A stretch of 39,802 bases of DNA from Enterococcus nangangensis (GTDB lineage: Bacteria; Bacillota; Bacilli; Lactobacillales; Enterococcaceae), in the NCBI RefSeq assembly GCF_005405245.1, contig NZ_BJDR01000018.1, positions 1 through 39,802 of the forward strand, read 5' to 3'. The notes under the pieces are model-generated. The model had not been told where the DNA came from, made no database searches, and worked only from the letters and a program-made list of their open reading frames with translations. Positions 7,302 through 16,572 of the stretch are shown here, one piece after another; position 1 is the first letter of the stretch; every line of letters starts with the position of its first letter. The position numbers and the translations under genes are program-made.

Positions 7302-8277
7302 TAAGCTGTGTCACTTAATGCAGGAGATGTTGACGAATGGTTTTGCTCTACAAGAAGTCTTGCAGTTTATGGCCAAACTCCCCCACGTGGAAGGTTATTT
7401 TGCCCTAGAGATGCTAAAAGTGCTGGAAACAGGGGGAAGTGTTCCCCAAGCGTTTCAAGCGGTCAACTTTCCACAAGATGCTTTGCTCCAATTGCAGCTA
7501 GCTGAAGTCCACGGGGATTTAGCAGGTACTTTGGCTGTTTTAGCAGACACTAGCCGCATGCAAGCCCAACAACAAAAAGCGCTGCAAAAAGTCTTAGCCT
7601 ATCCCTTATTGCTCTTAAGCTTTGTCCTTTTAATCCTCCTGGCCCTCAAATTCTTCTTAATCCCCCAATTAAGCGCCAGTAGCAGCTTAGGCGATCCTCA
7701 GTTGCTGCACCAAGTTAGTCGTTTACCTGACTATTTGTTACTGGCAAGTGGTGGCCTGCTGTTACTAGGACTCTTGCTGAAAAGTCTGCTGCGGCGCTGG
7801 TCTCCTTTAAGGCGGGCCAATTTTTACGCTCGTTGTCCTTTAGTGGGTAGTTTTTATCAAATGTATGTCACCGCACTTTTTGCTCGTGAGTTTGGCAAAT
7901 TACTAAAGCTAGGTATCGACTTGCGGCAAATTTATCGCTTGTTGGCTACTCAAACTTTTCATCCTTTGTTGCGGGCTTTAGCCGAAACGGGGGAAGCCGA
8001 TGCCCAACAAGGTCGAAGCTTACTGACGAGTTTACAAAAAGCGCACTTTTTTCAACCGGAACTGTATACTATGATTCAAACTGGGGAAGTTAAAGGAAAA
8101 CTCGGGGCTGAATTATTGTATTTCAGCCGCGTCTTGTGGCAACGTCTCTTAGAAAAAATGGAAAACAGTCTACGGTACGTCCAGCCCTTGATTTTTGTCG
8201 GCATCGCCTTACTGATTGTCTTATTGTATGCCGCCTTATTGCTACCGATGTATGGAAACCAATTGGAGGGATTCTAA
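7240..8277 (+). CDS. comGB: Competence pilus inner-membrane protein ComGB
   Basis: Type II secretion F-domain (PilC/GspF-like) platform protein of the competence pilus, 345 residues. Two T2SF units are visible: the first begins near LCHLMQEMLTNGFALQEVLQ and ends in a hydrophobic segment (LAYPLLLLSFVLLILL), the second begins near ALFAREFGKLLKLGIDLRQI and ends in the C-terminal helix LIFVGIALLIVLLYAALLLP. ATG 7240 is preferred over 7234 because AAAGG lies nine bases before it. Translation is coupled to comGA by overlap, and comGC begins at the base after its stop. Confidence 0.93.
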   Translation: MVLSLKTRIARSKLRRPLVRSKLCHLMQEMLTNGFALQEVLQFMAKLPHVEGYFALEMLKVLETGGSVPQAFQAVNFPQDALLQLQLAEVHGDLAGTLAVLADTSRMQAQQQKALQKVLAYPLLLLSFVLLILLALKFFLIPQLSASSSLGDPQLLHQVSRLPDYLLLASGGLLLLGLLLKSLLRRWSPLRRANFYARCPLVGSFYQMYVTALFAREFGKLLKLGIDLRQIYRLLATQTFHPLLRALAETGEADAQQGRSLLTSLQKAHFFQPELYTMIQTGEVKGKLGAELLYFSRVLWQRLLEKMENSLRYVQPLIFVGIALLIVLLYAALLLPMYGNQLEGF

Positions 8278-8580
8278 ATGAAACAACTTATTACAAAATA
8301 TCGGAGAAAAGAGCTTTCTTCCTTCACTCTTTTAGAAATGCTCGTCGTGTTAATTATTATTGGAGTACTAATATTGCTCTTCATCCCCAATATTGCCAAT
8401 CAGCGGGAGAACATCAACAATACAGAAAAAGATACGATTGAAAAAGTAGTGGAAACCCAAAGCCAGTTATATTTGTTGGATAACCCGGATAAAACTAGTG
8501 TGGAGCCTGAAGATTTGGTGGATAAATATCTTGAAGAAAAACAATTAGAAGCTTATCGTAAACATTTTCCAAAACCATGA
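8278..8580 (+). CDS. comGC: Major competence pilin ComGC
   Basis: Prepilin of 100 residues, the main subunit of the competence pilus. A basic leader (KYRRKELSS) is followed by the class III cleavage motif and N-methylated hydrophobic helix FTLLEMLVVLIIIGVL with the conserved Glu at +5. Processing by a ComC/PilD-type peptidase is expected; that gene is not in the window. The C-terminal part is short and acidic then basic, as in other ComGC. The start follows TTGGAGGGATTCTAA within the end of comGB, and its stop overlaps the comGD start (ATGA). Confidence 0.95.
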   Translation: MKQLITKYRRKELSSFTLLEMLVVLIIIGVLILLFIPNIANQRENINNTEKDTIEKVVETQSQLYLLDNPDKTSVEPEDLVDKYLEEKQLEAYRKHFPKP

Positions 8581-9029
8581 AGCTCCGCGCCTTCACTTTA
8601 GTCGAAGCTCTGCTGGTGCTAGTAATCGTGGCGCTCTTTTTGCTGATTCCCATTAGTCGTTTTGAGCACCTTAAAGGGCGCTACCAAGAAGAGCAGTTTA
8701 TTCGGCGCTTTGAGCAAGAATTTTTGTACACGCAACAGATGGCGGTAGTGACAGGCCATTACAGCTATGTCTACTATCGTAGCGCCACTCCCCATTTCTT
8801 ATTTCAGCACCGCTTTGAAGGAGAAACTATTTTTCGTGAGGCAGCGGTTATTTTTCCCAGCAGTGTGCAACGGCAAATTGCGCCGATCAGCTTATCTTTT
8901 AGTGGAGGTTCGGGACGAGTGGGTACGTTAGTGGTCTACAAATTCCGCTGCAAATATCTCAATTACAGTGTGCAGTATCAATTACAGATGGGGAGTGGTC
9001 GCTATACGAAAACGATTCTGGCCTATTAA
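8577..9029 (+). CDS. comGD: Minor competence pseudopilin ComGD
   Basis: 150-residue pseudopilin with leader MKLRA and the motif FTLVEALLVLVIVALFLLIP (Glu at +5). Likely a minor subunit of the pilus tip or initiation complex. Assigned by the prepilin motif plus its place after comGC; it starts with the ATGA overlap at the comGC stop, which indicates translational coupling. The soluble part shows a beta-rich pattern typical of these proteins. Confidence 0.92.
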   Translation: MKLRAFTLVEALLVLVIVALFLLIPISRFEHLKGRYQEEQFIRRFEQEFLYTQQMAVVTGHYSYVYYRSATPHFLFQHRFEGETIFREAAVIFPSSVQRQIAPISLSFSGGSGRVGTLVVYKFRCKYLNYSVQYQLQMGSGRYTKTILAY

Positions 9030-9309
9030 AGGCCTCCTATTTTTGGAAGGATTGGTAGGCTTACTGGCCATGACAGTGGTTCTCACTTTGTGTTATCCGC
9101 AGTTTGTTTTTTTGCAACAACAGACGGTTAAAGCCGAAGCTGACCTTTTAGGCTATCAACTTTTAAAAGAAGAGACGCAACGCTTGCTGACAGGGGAAGC
9201 ACGGCAAGGAACGCAACAGCATCTAGGAACCAGTTATACGGTGGTCTCCTTAACAGACGGTGTGCAAATTATTTTGCGAGGTATCACCTATGATTTCCAA
9301 GAAATTTAA
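8995..9309 (+). CDS. comGE: Minor competence pseudopilin ComGE
   Basis: About 104 residues. A basic leader (IRKRFWPIKG) precedes LLFLEGLVGLLAMTVVL, a pseudopilin helix with Glu at +5, which fits ComGE. No ATG is available; GTG at 8995, right after the purine run AGATGGGGA, is the most plausible start, and GTG at 8968 is the alternative. Both lie inside comGD, so translation should be coupled. Position between comGD and comGF supports the call; the sequence itself is poorly conserved in this family. Confidence 0.8.
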   Translation: MVAIRKRFWPIKGLLFLEGLVGLLAMTVVLTLCYPQFVFLQQQTVKAEADLLGYQLLKEETQRLLTGEARQGTQQHLGTSYTVVSLTDGVQIILRGITYDFQEI

Positions 9310-9724
9310 AAGTTTCACGTTAATTGAGGCGCTCGTGTCTCTAATTTTATTAGGGCTCGTCTGTTTGTCATTCCAAACGGGTGTCCAACAACTACAACAG
9401 GTGGAAAAGCGGAGCAGCGCGAGCCAAATTGCTGACTTTCATACTTTTTTATTACTGCTGGCAAAAGAAACGGCGGACTTTCACTATGTGTCCACCATCA
9501 GTACAGGGGAATCCATTAGTTATACTGCTGCTACTGGCCAAATGTCGATAAATTTTTATCCTAGTGGTCAATTAATCCGTAAAACGTTGAATAGTGGGCA
9601 TCATCCTTTATTGATGCGAGTGAAGAGTTTTCGGGCAACACCTACTAATAACGGGCATGAAATTGAGGTGACGTTTTTAAATGAAGAGACGTATTTGGGC
9701 TACTTGCCGCATCCCACCCCATAA
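9290..9724 (+). CDS. comGF: Minor competence pseudopilin ComGF
   Basis: 144 residues with leader MISKKFKS and prepilin-like helix FTLIEALVSLILLGLV (Glu at +5). The later part, FYPSGQLIRKTLNSGHHPLL followed by EIEVTF, resembles the ComGF domain. ATG 9290 has GAGG nine bases upstream and overlaps comGE; an in-frame upstream start at 9260 would add an unneeded 10-residue extension. It overlaps comGG by 44 bases. Confidence 0.9.
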   Translation: MISKKFKSFTLIEALVSLILLGLVCLSFQTGVQQLQQVEKRSSASQIADFHTFLLLLAKETADFHYVSTISTGESISYTAATGQMSINFYPSGQLIRKTLNSGHHPLLMRVKSFRATPTNNGHEIEVTFLNEETYLGYLPHPTP

Positions 9725-10118
9725 AAATAAGCGCCTGCCTGCTAGTATTTTAGTCAGCACGCTAGGTTTACTTTTTCTTTTTAGTCTGCTGCTGTTATTG
9801 GCGCTAGAAAGTTATGGGCGGCACCAGCGGATTATCCGTGATTTACAGCAGCATTACTTAGCGGAAACGCTCCAAGAATGGAGTTATCAAAAATTAATCG
9901 CCGGTAGTACTAGCGAGCGTTTTTTCTTCCACGAAGGAGAGGTGCACGTGACCGCTAATGATGAAAAGTGGACTTTGCTAGTGACGGTGTCCCCCAATAC
10001 GTATAAATTTATCCGTCCGCGCCCGCAAGTGACAGCGCCATCTGAGCCAACGGATGAAGCAACGGATGAGACCGAGACCACCAATAGTGAAACAGACGGC
10101 CAAGAAGCAATGAAATAA
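9681..10118 (+). CDS. comGG: Competence protein ComGG
   Basis: 145 residues: basic leader, one hydrophobic helix (ILVSTLGLLFLFSLLLLLAL), a soluble domain and an acidic Thr/Glu-rich tail (EPTDEATDETETTNSET). ComGG proteins lack a perfect prepilin motif, as here. Identification rests mainly on position at the end of the comG operon and on size. A terminator follows the stop by 12 bases, closing the operon. The acidic low-complexity tail is not a family feature I recall and may be lineage-specific. Confidence 0.85.
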   Translation: MKRRIWATCRIPPHKNKRLPASILVSTLGLLFLFSLLLLLALESYGRHQRIIRDLQQHYLAETLQEWSYQKLIAGSTSERFFFHEGEVHVTANDEKWTLLVTVSPNTYKFIRPRPQVTAPSEPTDEATDETETTNSETDGQEAMK

Positions 10119-10130
10119 GCTAGTTAACGA

Positions 10131-10160
10131 AGCCAAAGGAGCGCAACTCCTTTGGCTTTT
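10131..10160 (+). terminator. Terminator of the comG operon
   Basis: Perfect 11-bp stem AGCCAAAGGAG / CTCCTTTGGCT, loop CGCAA, then TTTT. Confidence 0.85.
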
Positions 10161-10185
10161 GGCGTTCTGGTAAATTAATTTTCGT

Positions 10186-10209
10186 AAATCGTTGCACACG
10201 CAACGATTT
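10186..10209. promoter_or_regulatory. Palindromic operator for the MarR regulator
   Basis: Perfect inverted repeat AAATCGTTGC - ACAC - GCAACGATTT. It covers the whole -35 box (TTGCAC, 10193-10198) of the marR promoter, so binding would block RNA polymerase. MarR proteins usually bind such palindromes and repress their own operon. The assignment to this MarR is inference from position. Confidence 0.75.
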
Positions 10210-10220
10210 TTCTTTATACT
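10193..10220 (+). promoter_or_regulatory. Promoter of the marR-ABC exporter operon
   Basis: -35 TTGCAC, 16-base spacer, -10 TATACT. The ribosome site TAAGGAGG follows about 20 bases downstream. Confidence 0.75.
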
Positions 10221-10257
10221 ATGAAGTTGAATGCTTTATCTTAAGGAGGAAGAGCCG

Positions 10258-10698
10258 ATGGAAGTTATGATGCGCTACATTGACCGCATCACGCGTTTAG
10301 CGTATATCTACCGGGAAGATTATTTGAAAGACTATGGATTAAGTGGGATGCACCATACATATATCACCACCATTTGTCGCAATCCAGGAATTTCCCAAGA
10401 AGCTTTAGCGCAAAAAATTTTTGTGAATAAAAGTAACGTGGCTCGTCAAGTCGCTTTTTTAGAAAAGAGTGGCTATCTGACGCGGAAAGCAAGTCCCACC
10501 GATAAACGAAAATTATTACTTTATCCCACAGAAAAAGCCATTGCGGTGCGGCCGGTGATCGCCGAAATGTTGCGGGCTTGGAATCAAGCGTTGCTGGAAG
10601 ATTTTGCACCAGAAGAACGGGCCTTTTTATCCCACGCCTTAGAGCACACGATGGCTAAAGCGGTGGAACTGACCCATATCAAGGAGGAAAAGGCGTGA
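10258..10698 (+). CDS. MarR-family transcriptional regulator
   Basis: 146-residue winged-helix regulator. The HTH/wing region is seen as ISQEALAQKIFVNKSNVARQVAFLEKSGYL followed by the wing TRKASPTDKRKLLLYPTEKA. The start at 10258 follows TAAGGAGGAAGAGCC; an in-frame ATG at 10231 precedes that site and is not used. It overlaps the next gene by four bases (GTGA), so it is the first gene of an operon with two ABC half-exporters and very likely controls them through the palindrome at its promoter. The inducing ligand cannot be told from sequence; exporter substrates are the usual candidates. Confidence 0.92.
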   Translation: MEVMMRYIDRITRLAYIYREDYLKDYGLSGMHHTYITTICRNPGISQEALAQKIFVNKSNVARQVAFLEKSGYLTRKASPTDKRKLLLYPTEKAIAVRPVIAEMLRAWNQALLEDFAPEERAFLSHALEHTMAKAVELTHIKEEKA

Positions 10699-12407
10699 AA
10701 CTATTTATTGAATATTTAAGACCGAATTTTAGGCGGATGAGTCTGGGGATGTTCATCAAGTTCATCGGGGCCATTATGGATTTGTTACTGCCGTGGATCT
10801 TAGCCTACATTATTGATTCGGTAATCCCAACGAAAAAAATTCCCCTCGTGATTTGGTGGGGGGTGGCGATGCTAGCTTGTTCCGTAGTGGCAATCGTCAC
10901 TAACGTGGTGGCCAATCGGATGGCGGCCCGAGTCGCCCGCGATACGACGGAAAAAGTGCGCCACGATTTGTTTGCCAAAGTCTCCTTACTATCCACTACC
11001 CAATTTGAAGAGGTGGGCTTGCCCTCACTGGTTTCTCGTTTAACGACGGATACGTACAACATCCACCAATCCATCGGGATGAGTCAACGGATTGGAATTC
11101 GGGCGCCGATTTTACTGTTAGGGGGAATTTTCATCACCTTTACGCTGGATCCTATTTTGACGTGGGTCTTAATCGGCGTACTACCTTTCACGGTGGCTAC
11201 CGTCTATTTTGTCTCTAAAAAAGGGATTCCGTTATTTACGAAATTACAAGTACAAATTGATAAGTTGGTGCGGACCGTGCGGGAAAATATCACTGGTGCG
11301 CGGGTAATTAAAGCTTTATCCAAGACACCTTATGAAATTGGGCGCTTTACCCAAGTCAATGACGAGTTAGTCGCCGCGGAAACCAAAGCCAACCAAGTGA
11401 TGGCTTTAACTTCCCCTTTTATGAACTTCTTTTTAAACGGCGGTTTAACCTTAGTAATTTTGGTGGCTGCCTACCGCGTGAATGACGGCTTGACCCAACC
11501 AGGGGTGATTGTTGCCTTTTTGACCTACTTTACGATTATTTTAAATGCCATGTTGAGTATTACTCGGATTTTTGTCAGCTTTTCTCGTGGTTTAGCCTCA
11601 GCTGATCGGATTCAAGGCGTCCTGCGCTTAAAACCAGATTTAAAAGTTGTTCCCGATGGCACGGTGGTAAAAGCCAGTGTCCCGCAAGTTGTCTTTAAAA
11701 ATGTTTCCTTTAACTATCCCAATGGCGGCAAAGTGGTGACAGATTTGAATTTTGCCGTGCCTAAAGGAACCACATTAGGGATTATTGGCGGCACGGGTAC
11801 CGGGAAAACCACGATCATTAAATTGTTACTGCGACTTTACGACGCAACAAAAGGGGAAATTCAAATTGCTGGGCGGGATATTAAAAGTATTCCGGAAAAA
11901 GAACTGCACCAAATGTTTGGCGTGGCGATGCAAAAAGATAAAATTTTTGCCGACAGCATTTTAAATAATATCGTCTTTGGTCGCGAAATTACGCCAGAAC
12001 AGGTGCAAGAAGCTTTAGTCGCCGCCCAAGCACAAGAATTTGTCGAAAAATTACCCGAAGGATTAGACTATCAATTGAAATCTAACGGTTCTAACTTAAG
12101 TGGCGGCCAACGACAACGGGTTCTTTTAGCCCGCGCTTTAGCTGGACCACCGGAAATTTTAATTCTCGATGATTCGTCTAGTGCCCTGGACTACAAGACG
12201 GATGCTCAGTTGCGAAAAGCTTTACGGCAATTGCAAGACACGACGAAAATTTTAATTGCCCAACGAATTAGTTCTATTCAACACGCCGACCAAATCATCG
12301 TCTTAGTCAAAGGACAAATCGCAGGATTGGGTACCCATGAAAACTTATTACAAACTTGTCCTGAATACCAAGCAATTTATCTTTCCCAAGGAGGTGCAGT
12401 AGCGTGA
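10695..12407 (+). CDS. Heterodimeric multidrug ABC exporter subunit with degenerate ATP site (EfrA/BmrC type)
   Basis: 570 residues: six-helix exporter membrane domain (about 1-310) and ABC ATPase domain (about 330-570). Walker A GGTGTGKTT at 365-373, signature LSGGQ at 468-472, Walker B ILILDD at 488-493. The catalytic Glu after Walker B is Asp (D493) and the switch His is Gln (IAQR, Q523). These are the known marks of the subunit that builds the non-hydrolysing site in heterodimeric exporters such as TM287/288, BmrCD and EfrAB. GTG start after AAGGAGGAAAAGGC. It overlaps its partner gene by four bases. Substrate is not predictable; drugs or dyes are likely by analogy. Confidence 0.92.
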   Translation: MKLFIEYLRPNFRRMSLGMFIKFIGAIMDLLLPWILAYIIDSVIPTKKIPLVIWWGVAMLACSVVAIVTNVVANRMAARVARDTTEKVRHDLFAKVSLLSTTQFEEVGLPSLVSRLTTDTYNIHQSIGMSQRIGIRAPILLLGGIFITFTLDPILTWVLIGVLPFTVATVYFVSKKGIPLFTKLQVQIDKLVRTVRENITGARVIKALSKTPYEIGRFTQVNDELVAAETKANQVMALTSPFMNFFLNGGLTLVILVAAYRVNDGLTQPGVIVAFLTYFTIILNAMLSITRIFVSFSRGLASADRIQGVLRLKPDLKVVPDGTVVKASVPQVVFKNVSFNYPNGGKVVTDLNFAVPKGTTLGIIGGTGTGKTTIIKLLLRLYDATKGEIQIAGRDIKSIPEKELHQMFGVAMQKDKIFADSILNNIVFGREITPEQVQEALVAAQAQEFVEKLPEGLDYQLKSNGSNLSGGQRQRVLLARALAGPPEILILDDSSSALDYKTDAQLRKALRQLQDTTKILIAQRISSIQHADQIIVLVKGQIAGLGTHENLLQTCPEYQAIYLSQGGAVA

Positions 12408-14170
12408 AATCCATGAAAACTGATCGACCTAAAAATCGCCGCCAAGCGCTCTTGCGTCTGGGACGTTACTTAATGCGTTTCAAGTGGTTACTCATCCTTT
12501 GTCTTGTCTTAACGGTAGTCAGTAATATTTTTCAATTAATCGGCCCGAGCCTTTCCGGGAAAGCCATTGATGCTATTCAGTTTGGTCCCGGGAAAGTGCA
12601 TTTTTCAGCGGTCTTTTATTATTGTGGGTTGATGTTGATTTTTTACTTATTAGCCTCTATCCTAACTTTTGTGATTACTAACCTCATGATTCGTTTAAGC
12701 CAACAAATTGTGCGCACCTTACGGCAAGAAGTTTTTGAAAAGTTAGCGATTTTACCGGTGGGTTATTTTGACCAATATGCCACTGGGGATATTTTGAGTC
12801 GCATTACCTACGACATTGATAATATTAATACCTCCTTAACCAGTGACTCTGTACAAATTTTGACGAGTTTGATTACGGTGGTGGGTTCGCTAATTATGAT
12901 GTTTAGTATCTCCGCGGAATTAGTGGTGGTCTTTGTAGTGACGGTACCGGCTTCCATCTTGTTGACGCGCTTTTTAGTGCGGCGTTTCCAACCGTTGTTT
13001 AAAGCCCGCTCGCAAAAATTGGGGGAATTAAACGGTTTAGTAGAAGAACTGACTAGTGGCCAACAAACGACCAAAATTTATCACCAAGAAGAACGGATGC
13101 TGGCGCGCTTTGACCAAATGAACACGGAAGCGGTGGACGCTTATTACAACGCTGAATACTATGGTAGTGTCACAGGTCCTAGCGTCAACTTGATTAATAA
13201 TATTTCTTTATCGTTAATTTCTGTATTAGGCGCACTGCTCTTTTTAGTAGGGCATTTAACTTTAGGGAACCTCTCTTCTTTTGTGCTTTATTCGCGGAAA
13301 TTTTCTGGCCCCATCAATGAATTTGCCAACATCTTTTCTGATTTACAATCCGCCTTGGCGGCAGCGGAACGTGTCTTCCGTTTGCTAGATGAAGACCCCG
13401 AAGTTGTGGACGTGTTAGACGCCTATACCTTTAACGAGGTTAAAGGGGATGTCGCCTTAGACCACGTTTCCTTTGGTTATCAACCAGACCGCATTATCAT
13501 TCATGACCTGAGCTTAAAAGCACCGGCTGGGAACCTTGTCGCTATTGTCGGACCCACTGGTGCTGGTAAAACGACGATTGTCAATTTACTGATGCGCTTT
13601 TACGATCCCAATACTGGGATCATTACCTTAGACGGACACGATATTAAACTAGCTACCCGCAAAAGTTTACGCCAAGCTTACGCCATGGTTTTACAAGATA
13701 CCTGGCTCTTTACAGGAACGGTCTTTGAAAATCTCGCTTACGGCAATGAAAAAGCGACGCAAGCTGATGTGGAAAAGGCCGCCAAAGCCGCCCACGTCCA
13801 TGATTTTATTATGCAGTTACCCAAAGGCTACCAGACAATTTTAGATGAAGACGGTCTAAATTTATCACAGGGGCAAAAACAGTTGTTGACCATTGCACGA
13901 GCCATGTTACTGGATGCGGAAATTTTAATTTTAGATGAAGCCACCTCTAACGTTGATACGCAAACTGAGCGTTTGATTCAAGCGGCGATGCAAGAATTGA
14001 TGGTGGGAAAAACCAGCTTTGTGATTGCTCACCGCCTTTCAACGATTCAAAATGCCGATACGATTTTAGTCGTGCAAGATGGGAATATTGTAGAACAAGG
14101 GACTCACGCCGAACTATTAACCCATCACGGGGTTTATGCCGAGTTGTACCAAGCGCAGTACCAAGTGTAA
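12404..14170 (+). CDS. Heterodimeric multidrug ABC exporter subunit with catalytic ATP site (EfrB/BmrD type)
   Basis: 588 residues: membrane domain with six helices (about 20-320) and ATPase domain (about 345-588). Walker A GPTGAGKTT at 383-391, Walker B ILILDE with catalytic E512, switch His H543 (IAHR). Its signature is LSQGQ (487-491) instead of LSGGQ, the usual complement to a partner with the D/Q substitutions. Together with the gene before it, it forms one exporter with one active and one degenerate ATP site. GTG start at 12404 has AAGGAGG nine bases upstream; ATG at 12413 is the alternative. End of the operon; a clear terminator is not visible. Confidence 0.92.
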   Translation: MKSMKTDRPKNRRQALLRLGRYLMRFKWLLILCLVLTVVSNIFQLIGPSLSGKAIDAIQFGPGKVHFSAVFYYCGLMLIFYLLASILTFVITNLMIRLSQQIVRTLRQEVFEKLAILPVGYFDQYATGDILSRITYDIDNINTSLTSDSVQILTSLITVVGSLIMMFSISAELVVVFVVTVPASILLTRFLVRRFQPLFKARSQKLGELNGLVEELTSGQQTTKIYHQEERMLARFDQMNTEAVDAYYNAEYYGSVTGPSVNLINNISLSLISVLGALLFLVGHLTLGNLSSFVLYSRKFSGPINEFANIFSDLQSALAAAERVFRLLDEDPEVVDVLDAYTFNEVKGDVALDHVSFGYQPDRIIIHDLSLKAPAGNLVAIVGPTGAGKTTIVNLLMRFYDPNTGIITLDGHDIKLATRKSLRQAYAMVLQDTWLFTGTVFENLAYGNEKATQADVEKAAKAAHVHDFIMQLPKGYQTILDEDGLNLSQGQKQLLTIARAMLLDAEILILDEATSNVDTQTERLIQAAMQELMVGKTSFVIAHRLSTIQNADTILVVQDGNIVEQGTHAELLTHHGVYAELYQAQYQV

Positions 14171-14184
14171 TCTTTTTTTGAGTG

Positions 14185-14213
14185 TTGCTTTAATCGCAAT
14201 TATTCGCTAAAAT
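14185..14213 (+). promoter_or_regulatory. Promoter of the methyltransferase-like gene
   Basis: TTGCTT, 17-base spacer, TAAAAT, 49 bases before the TTG start. Probably also transcribes ackA. Confidence 0.6.
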
Positions 14214-14262
14214 AGGACAGGTAAGATTGGTTGTACTAGTGAAAAGTAAAGGAGGCTTATCC

Positions 14263-15270
14263 TTGGAACAAACAAAACTAGAGCGTGGTTTTGAATACCT
14301 TTTAGAAGGCACGGGGATTTTAAAAACCGCCTTGGAAATTCCTTTTTTAGAAGGCTATCTAGAAAATATGGCGAGCCTATTAGAAGGAGACGTTCCAGTC
14401 GTGGCGGGGGTACCCAACCCTGAAGAAGTCGCTCGGCTTCAGGCTTTGTATGGCAAAGTCAACGCCTTAGACCTCACCCCTGATGAAAAACGTAAAATCA
14501 CCCAGTTGTTACTGTTAAAAGGTTCGTTGGAAGACCATTTGTCTGCTAATCATCAATTAACCCCCGATGCCATTGGTTACTTTTGCTTATCTTTAGCTCA
14601 GCAACTTTTACCCCAGCAGGATGTCAAAATTTTAGATCCGACTGTGGGTATGGGCAATCTTTTAGCAACGGTGGTGACGGGTTTACAAGCGGCGGAACGT
14701 AACGTCACTGCTTTTGGCGTAGAAAACGACGACTTGTTAATCGAACTAGCAGCCGTAAATAGCGAGTGGTTACAAGAAACAACACAATACTTCCACCAAG
14801 ACGCCTTACAGCCGTTGCTCTTAGAGCCTGTGGATGCAGTAATTGCTGATCTACCGGTGGGGTATTACCCTAACGACAATCGCGCTAAAGAATTTAAAGT
14901 TAGTGAACTCGTCAAAGAAGGCCACGTTTACGCCCATCATTTGTTAATCGAAGCTAGCTTTAAATATCTCAAGGAAGGGGCTTGGGGCATGTACATCGTG
15001 CCAGCTAATCTTTTTGCCAGCGAGCAAGCTAAAGCCTTTACCTGGTGGTTCCAAGAAGAAGCCTACCTCCAAAGTTTCATTACCCTACCCAAAAATCTTT
15101 TCAAAAATCCGGAAGCGCAAAAAGCTGTCTTGCTTTTGCAAAAACCCGGAGGACAAGCCAAACAAGCCCAAGAAGTTTTACTGGCGCAAGTGCCTAGTTT
15201 AAACGACATGGATAAGTTACAAAAATTTTTCCAACAATTTAGTGCTTGGCAAGCTAAGCAATTGGCTTAG
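14263..15270 (+). CDS. YtxK-like class I SAM-dependent methyltransferase
   Basis: 335 residues with an N-6 DNA methylase-like fold. An N-terminal helical part (1-95) precedes the SAM site DPTVGMGNL at 125-133 and an acidic GVENDD loop (binding of the ribose) near 152-157. The usual NPPY/F catalytic motif is replaced by ADLPVGYYP at 195-203, as I recall for the YtxK group found upstream of ackA in Bacillus and Lactobacillales. It has no restriction partner, and its substrate is unknown. The TTG start is chosen because AAAGGAGG lies eight bases before it; no ATG fits. Confidence 0.88.
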   Translation: MEQTKLERGFEYLLEGTGILKTALEIPFLEGYLENMASLLEGDVPVVAGVPNPEEVARLQALYGKVNALDLTPDEKRKITQLLLLKGSLEDHLSANHQLTPDAIGYFCLSLAQQLLPQQDVKILDPTVGMGNLLATVVTGLQAAERNVTAFGVENDDLLIELAAVNSEWLQETTQYFHQDALQPLLLEPVDAVIADLPVGYYPNDNRAKEFKVSELVKEGHVYAHHLLIEASFKYLKEGAWGMYIVPANLFASEQAKAFTWWFQEEAYLQSFITLPKNLFKNPEAQKAVLLLQKPGGQAKQAQEVLLAQVPSLNDMDKLQKFFQQFSAWQAKQLA

Positions 15271-15340
15271 AGAACAAACGAATCCGTCTAGCTTCCTAAA
15301 TTTAGAGGAGCTTTTGACAAAACAATCAAAGGAGACCGCT

Positions 15341-16549
15341 ATGTCAACAAAAACAATCGCAATCAACGCAGGAAGCTCAAGTTTGAAATGGCAATTATAC
15401 AACATGCCAGAAGAAGAAGTAATCGCTAAAGGAATCGTGGAACGTATCGGTTTAAACGATTCTATTTTCACTATCAAATACGGCGATGGCCAAAAATTTG
15501 AAAATATCTTAGATTTGCCTGACCATGAAGTGGCTGTGCAAATGCTTTTAGATAAATTAATTGAATTAAAAATTATCGCTAGCTACGATGAAATTACCGG
15601 TGTCGGTCACCGCGTAGTAGCTGGGGGCGAATACTTCAAAGATTCCGTTTTAATCGATGATGACGTAATGGCTAAAATCGAAGAATTAATTGAATTAGCA
15701 CCACTTCACAACCCGGCTAACTTAATGGGAATTAAAGCCTTCAAACATATCTTGCCAAATATCACCAGTGTCGCTGTGTTTGATACTTCTTTCCATACCA
15801 CTATGCCCAAAGAAAACTACTTGTACTCCATCCCAATGGAATACTATGAAAAATACGCTGCTCGTAAATACGGCGCTCACGGGACTAGCCACCGTTACGT
15901 TTCTGAAGTGGCCGCGCAATGGTTAGGTAAACCCATCGAAGAAACAAAAATCATCACTTGCCACATTGGTAACGGCGCTTCCATTACCGCTGTTGACGGC
16001 GGGAAATCTGTCGATACTTCCATGGGCTTCACGCCACTTGCTGGGATTACCATGGGGACTCGTTCTGGGGACATCGACGCTTCTTTACTCCCTTACTTAA
16101 TGCGTAAAGACAACATCGCCACCATCGAAGACATGATTGATGTCTTAAATAAAAAATCTGGCGTTCTTGGTTTGACAGGCATCTCTTCTGATATGCGGGA
16201 AATCCACGAAGCAGCAGATAACGGCAACGAATTAGCCCAATTAGCCATTAAAATTTACGCTGACCGCATTCGTAAATACATTGCCCAATACATCTCTGTC
16301 ATGAATGGTGTAGACGCTATCGTCTTTACAGCCGGCGTTGGCGAAAATGCTTTCTACGTGCGGGACGCTGCCTTAAGCCCAATGTCTTGGTTCGGTATTA
16401 AATTAGATAAAGAAAAGAACGAAAATACTTTAGGTTACCTTGGCGGTGAAGGTGTGATTTCTGCTGAAGATTCTAAAGTGCCCGTCTTTGTCATTCCAAC
16501 TGACGAAGAAGTCATGATCGCCCGTGACGTGGAACGTTTGAAAAAATAA
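15341..16549 (+). CDS. ackA: Acetate kinase
   Basis: Converts acetyl phosphate plus ADP to acetate plus ATP, the energy-yielding end of mixed-acid fermentation; cytoplasmic. 402 residues, normal length. The family start motif [12 protein letters not shown] is at 7-18, with [36 protein letters not shown] and the GVGENA motif near the C-terminus all intact. ATG 15341 has AAAGGAGACC just before it; the frame is open further upstream, but that overlaps the previous gene without a ribosome site. No -35/-10 pair is obvious in the 70-base gap, so it likely shares the upstream promoter. Confidence 0.98.
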   Translation: MSTKTIAINAGSSSLKWQLYNMPEEEVIAKGIVERIGLNDSIFTIKYGDGQKFENILDLPDHEVAVQMLLDKLIELKIIASYDEITGVGHRVVAGGEYFKDSVLIDDDVMAKIEELIELAPLHNPANLMGIKAFKHILPNITSVAVFDTSFHTTMPKENYLYSIPMEYYEKYAARKYGAHGTSHRYVSEVAAQWLGKPIEETKIITCHIGNGASITAVDGGKSVDTSMGFTPLAGITMGTRSGDIDASLLPYLMRKDNIATIEDMIDVLNKKSGVLGLTGISSDMREIHEAADNGNELAQLAIKIYADRIRKYIAQYISVMNGVDAIVFTAGVGENAFYVRDAALSPMSWFGIKLDKEKNENTLGYLGGEGVISAEDSKVPVFVIPTDEEVMIARDVERLKK

Positions 16550-16572
16550 AGTTTTATTGAAATAAAAATAAA

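Noticed and set aside
10186-10211. Palindrome before marR as an intrinsic terminator
   Set aside because: It has a following T-run, but a better comG terminator lies 26 bases upstream and the palindrome exactly covers the marR -35 box, so an operator is more likely.
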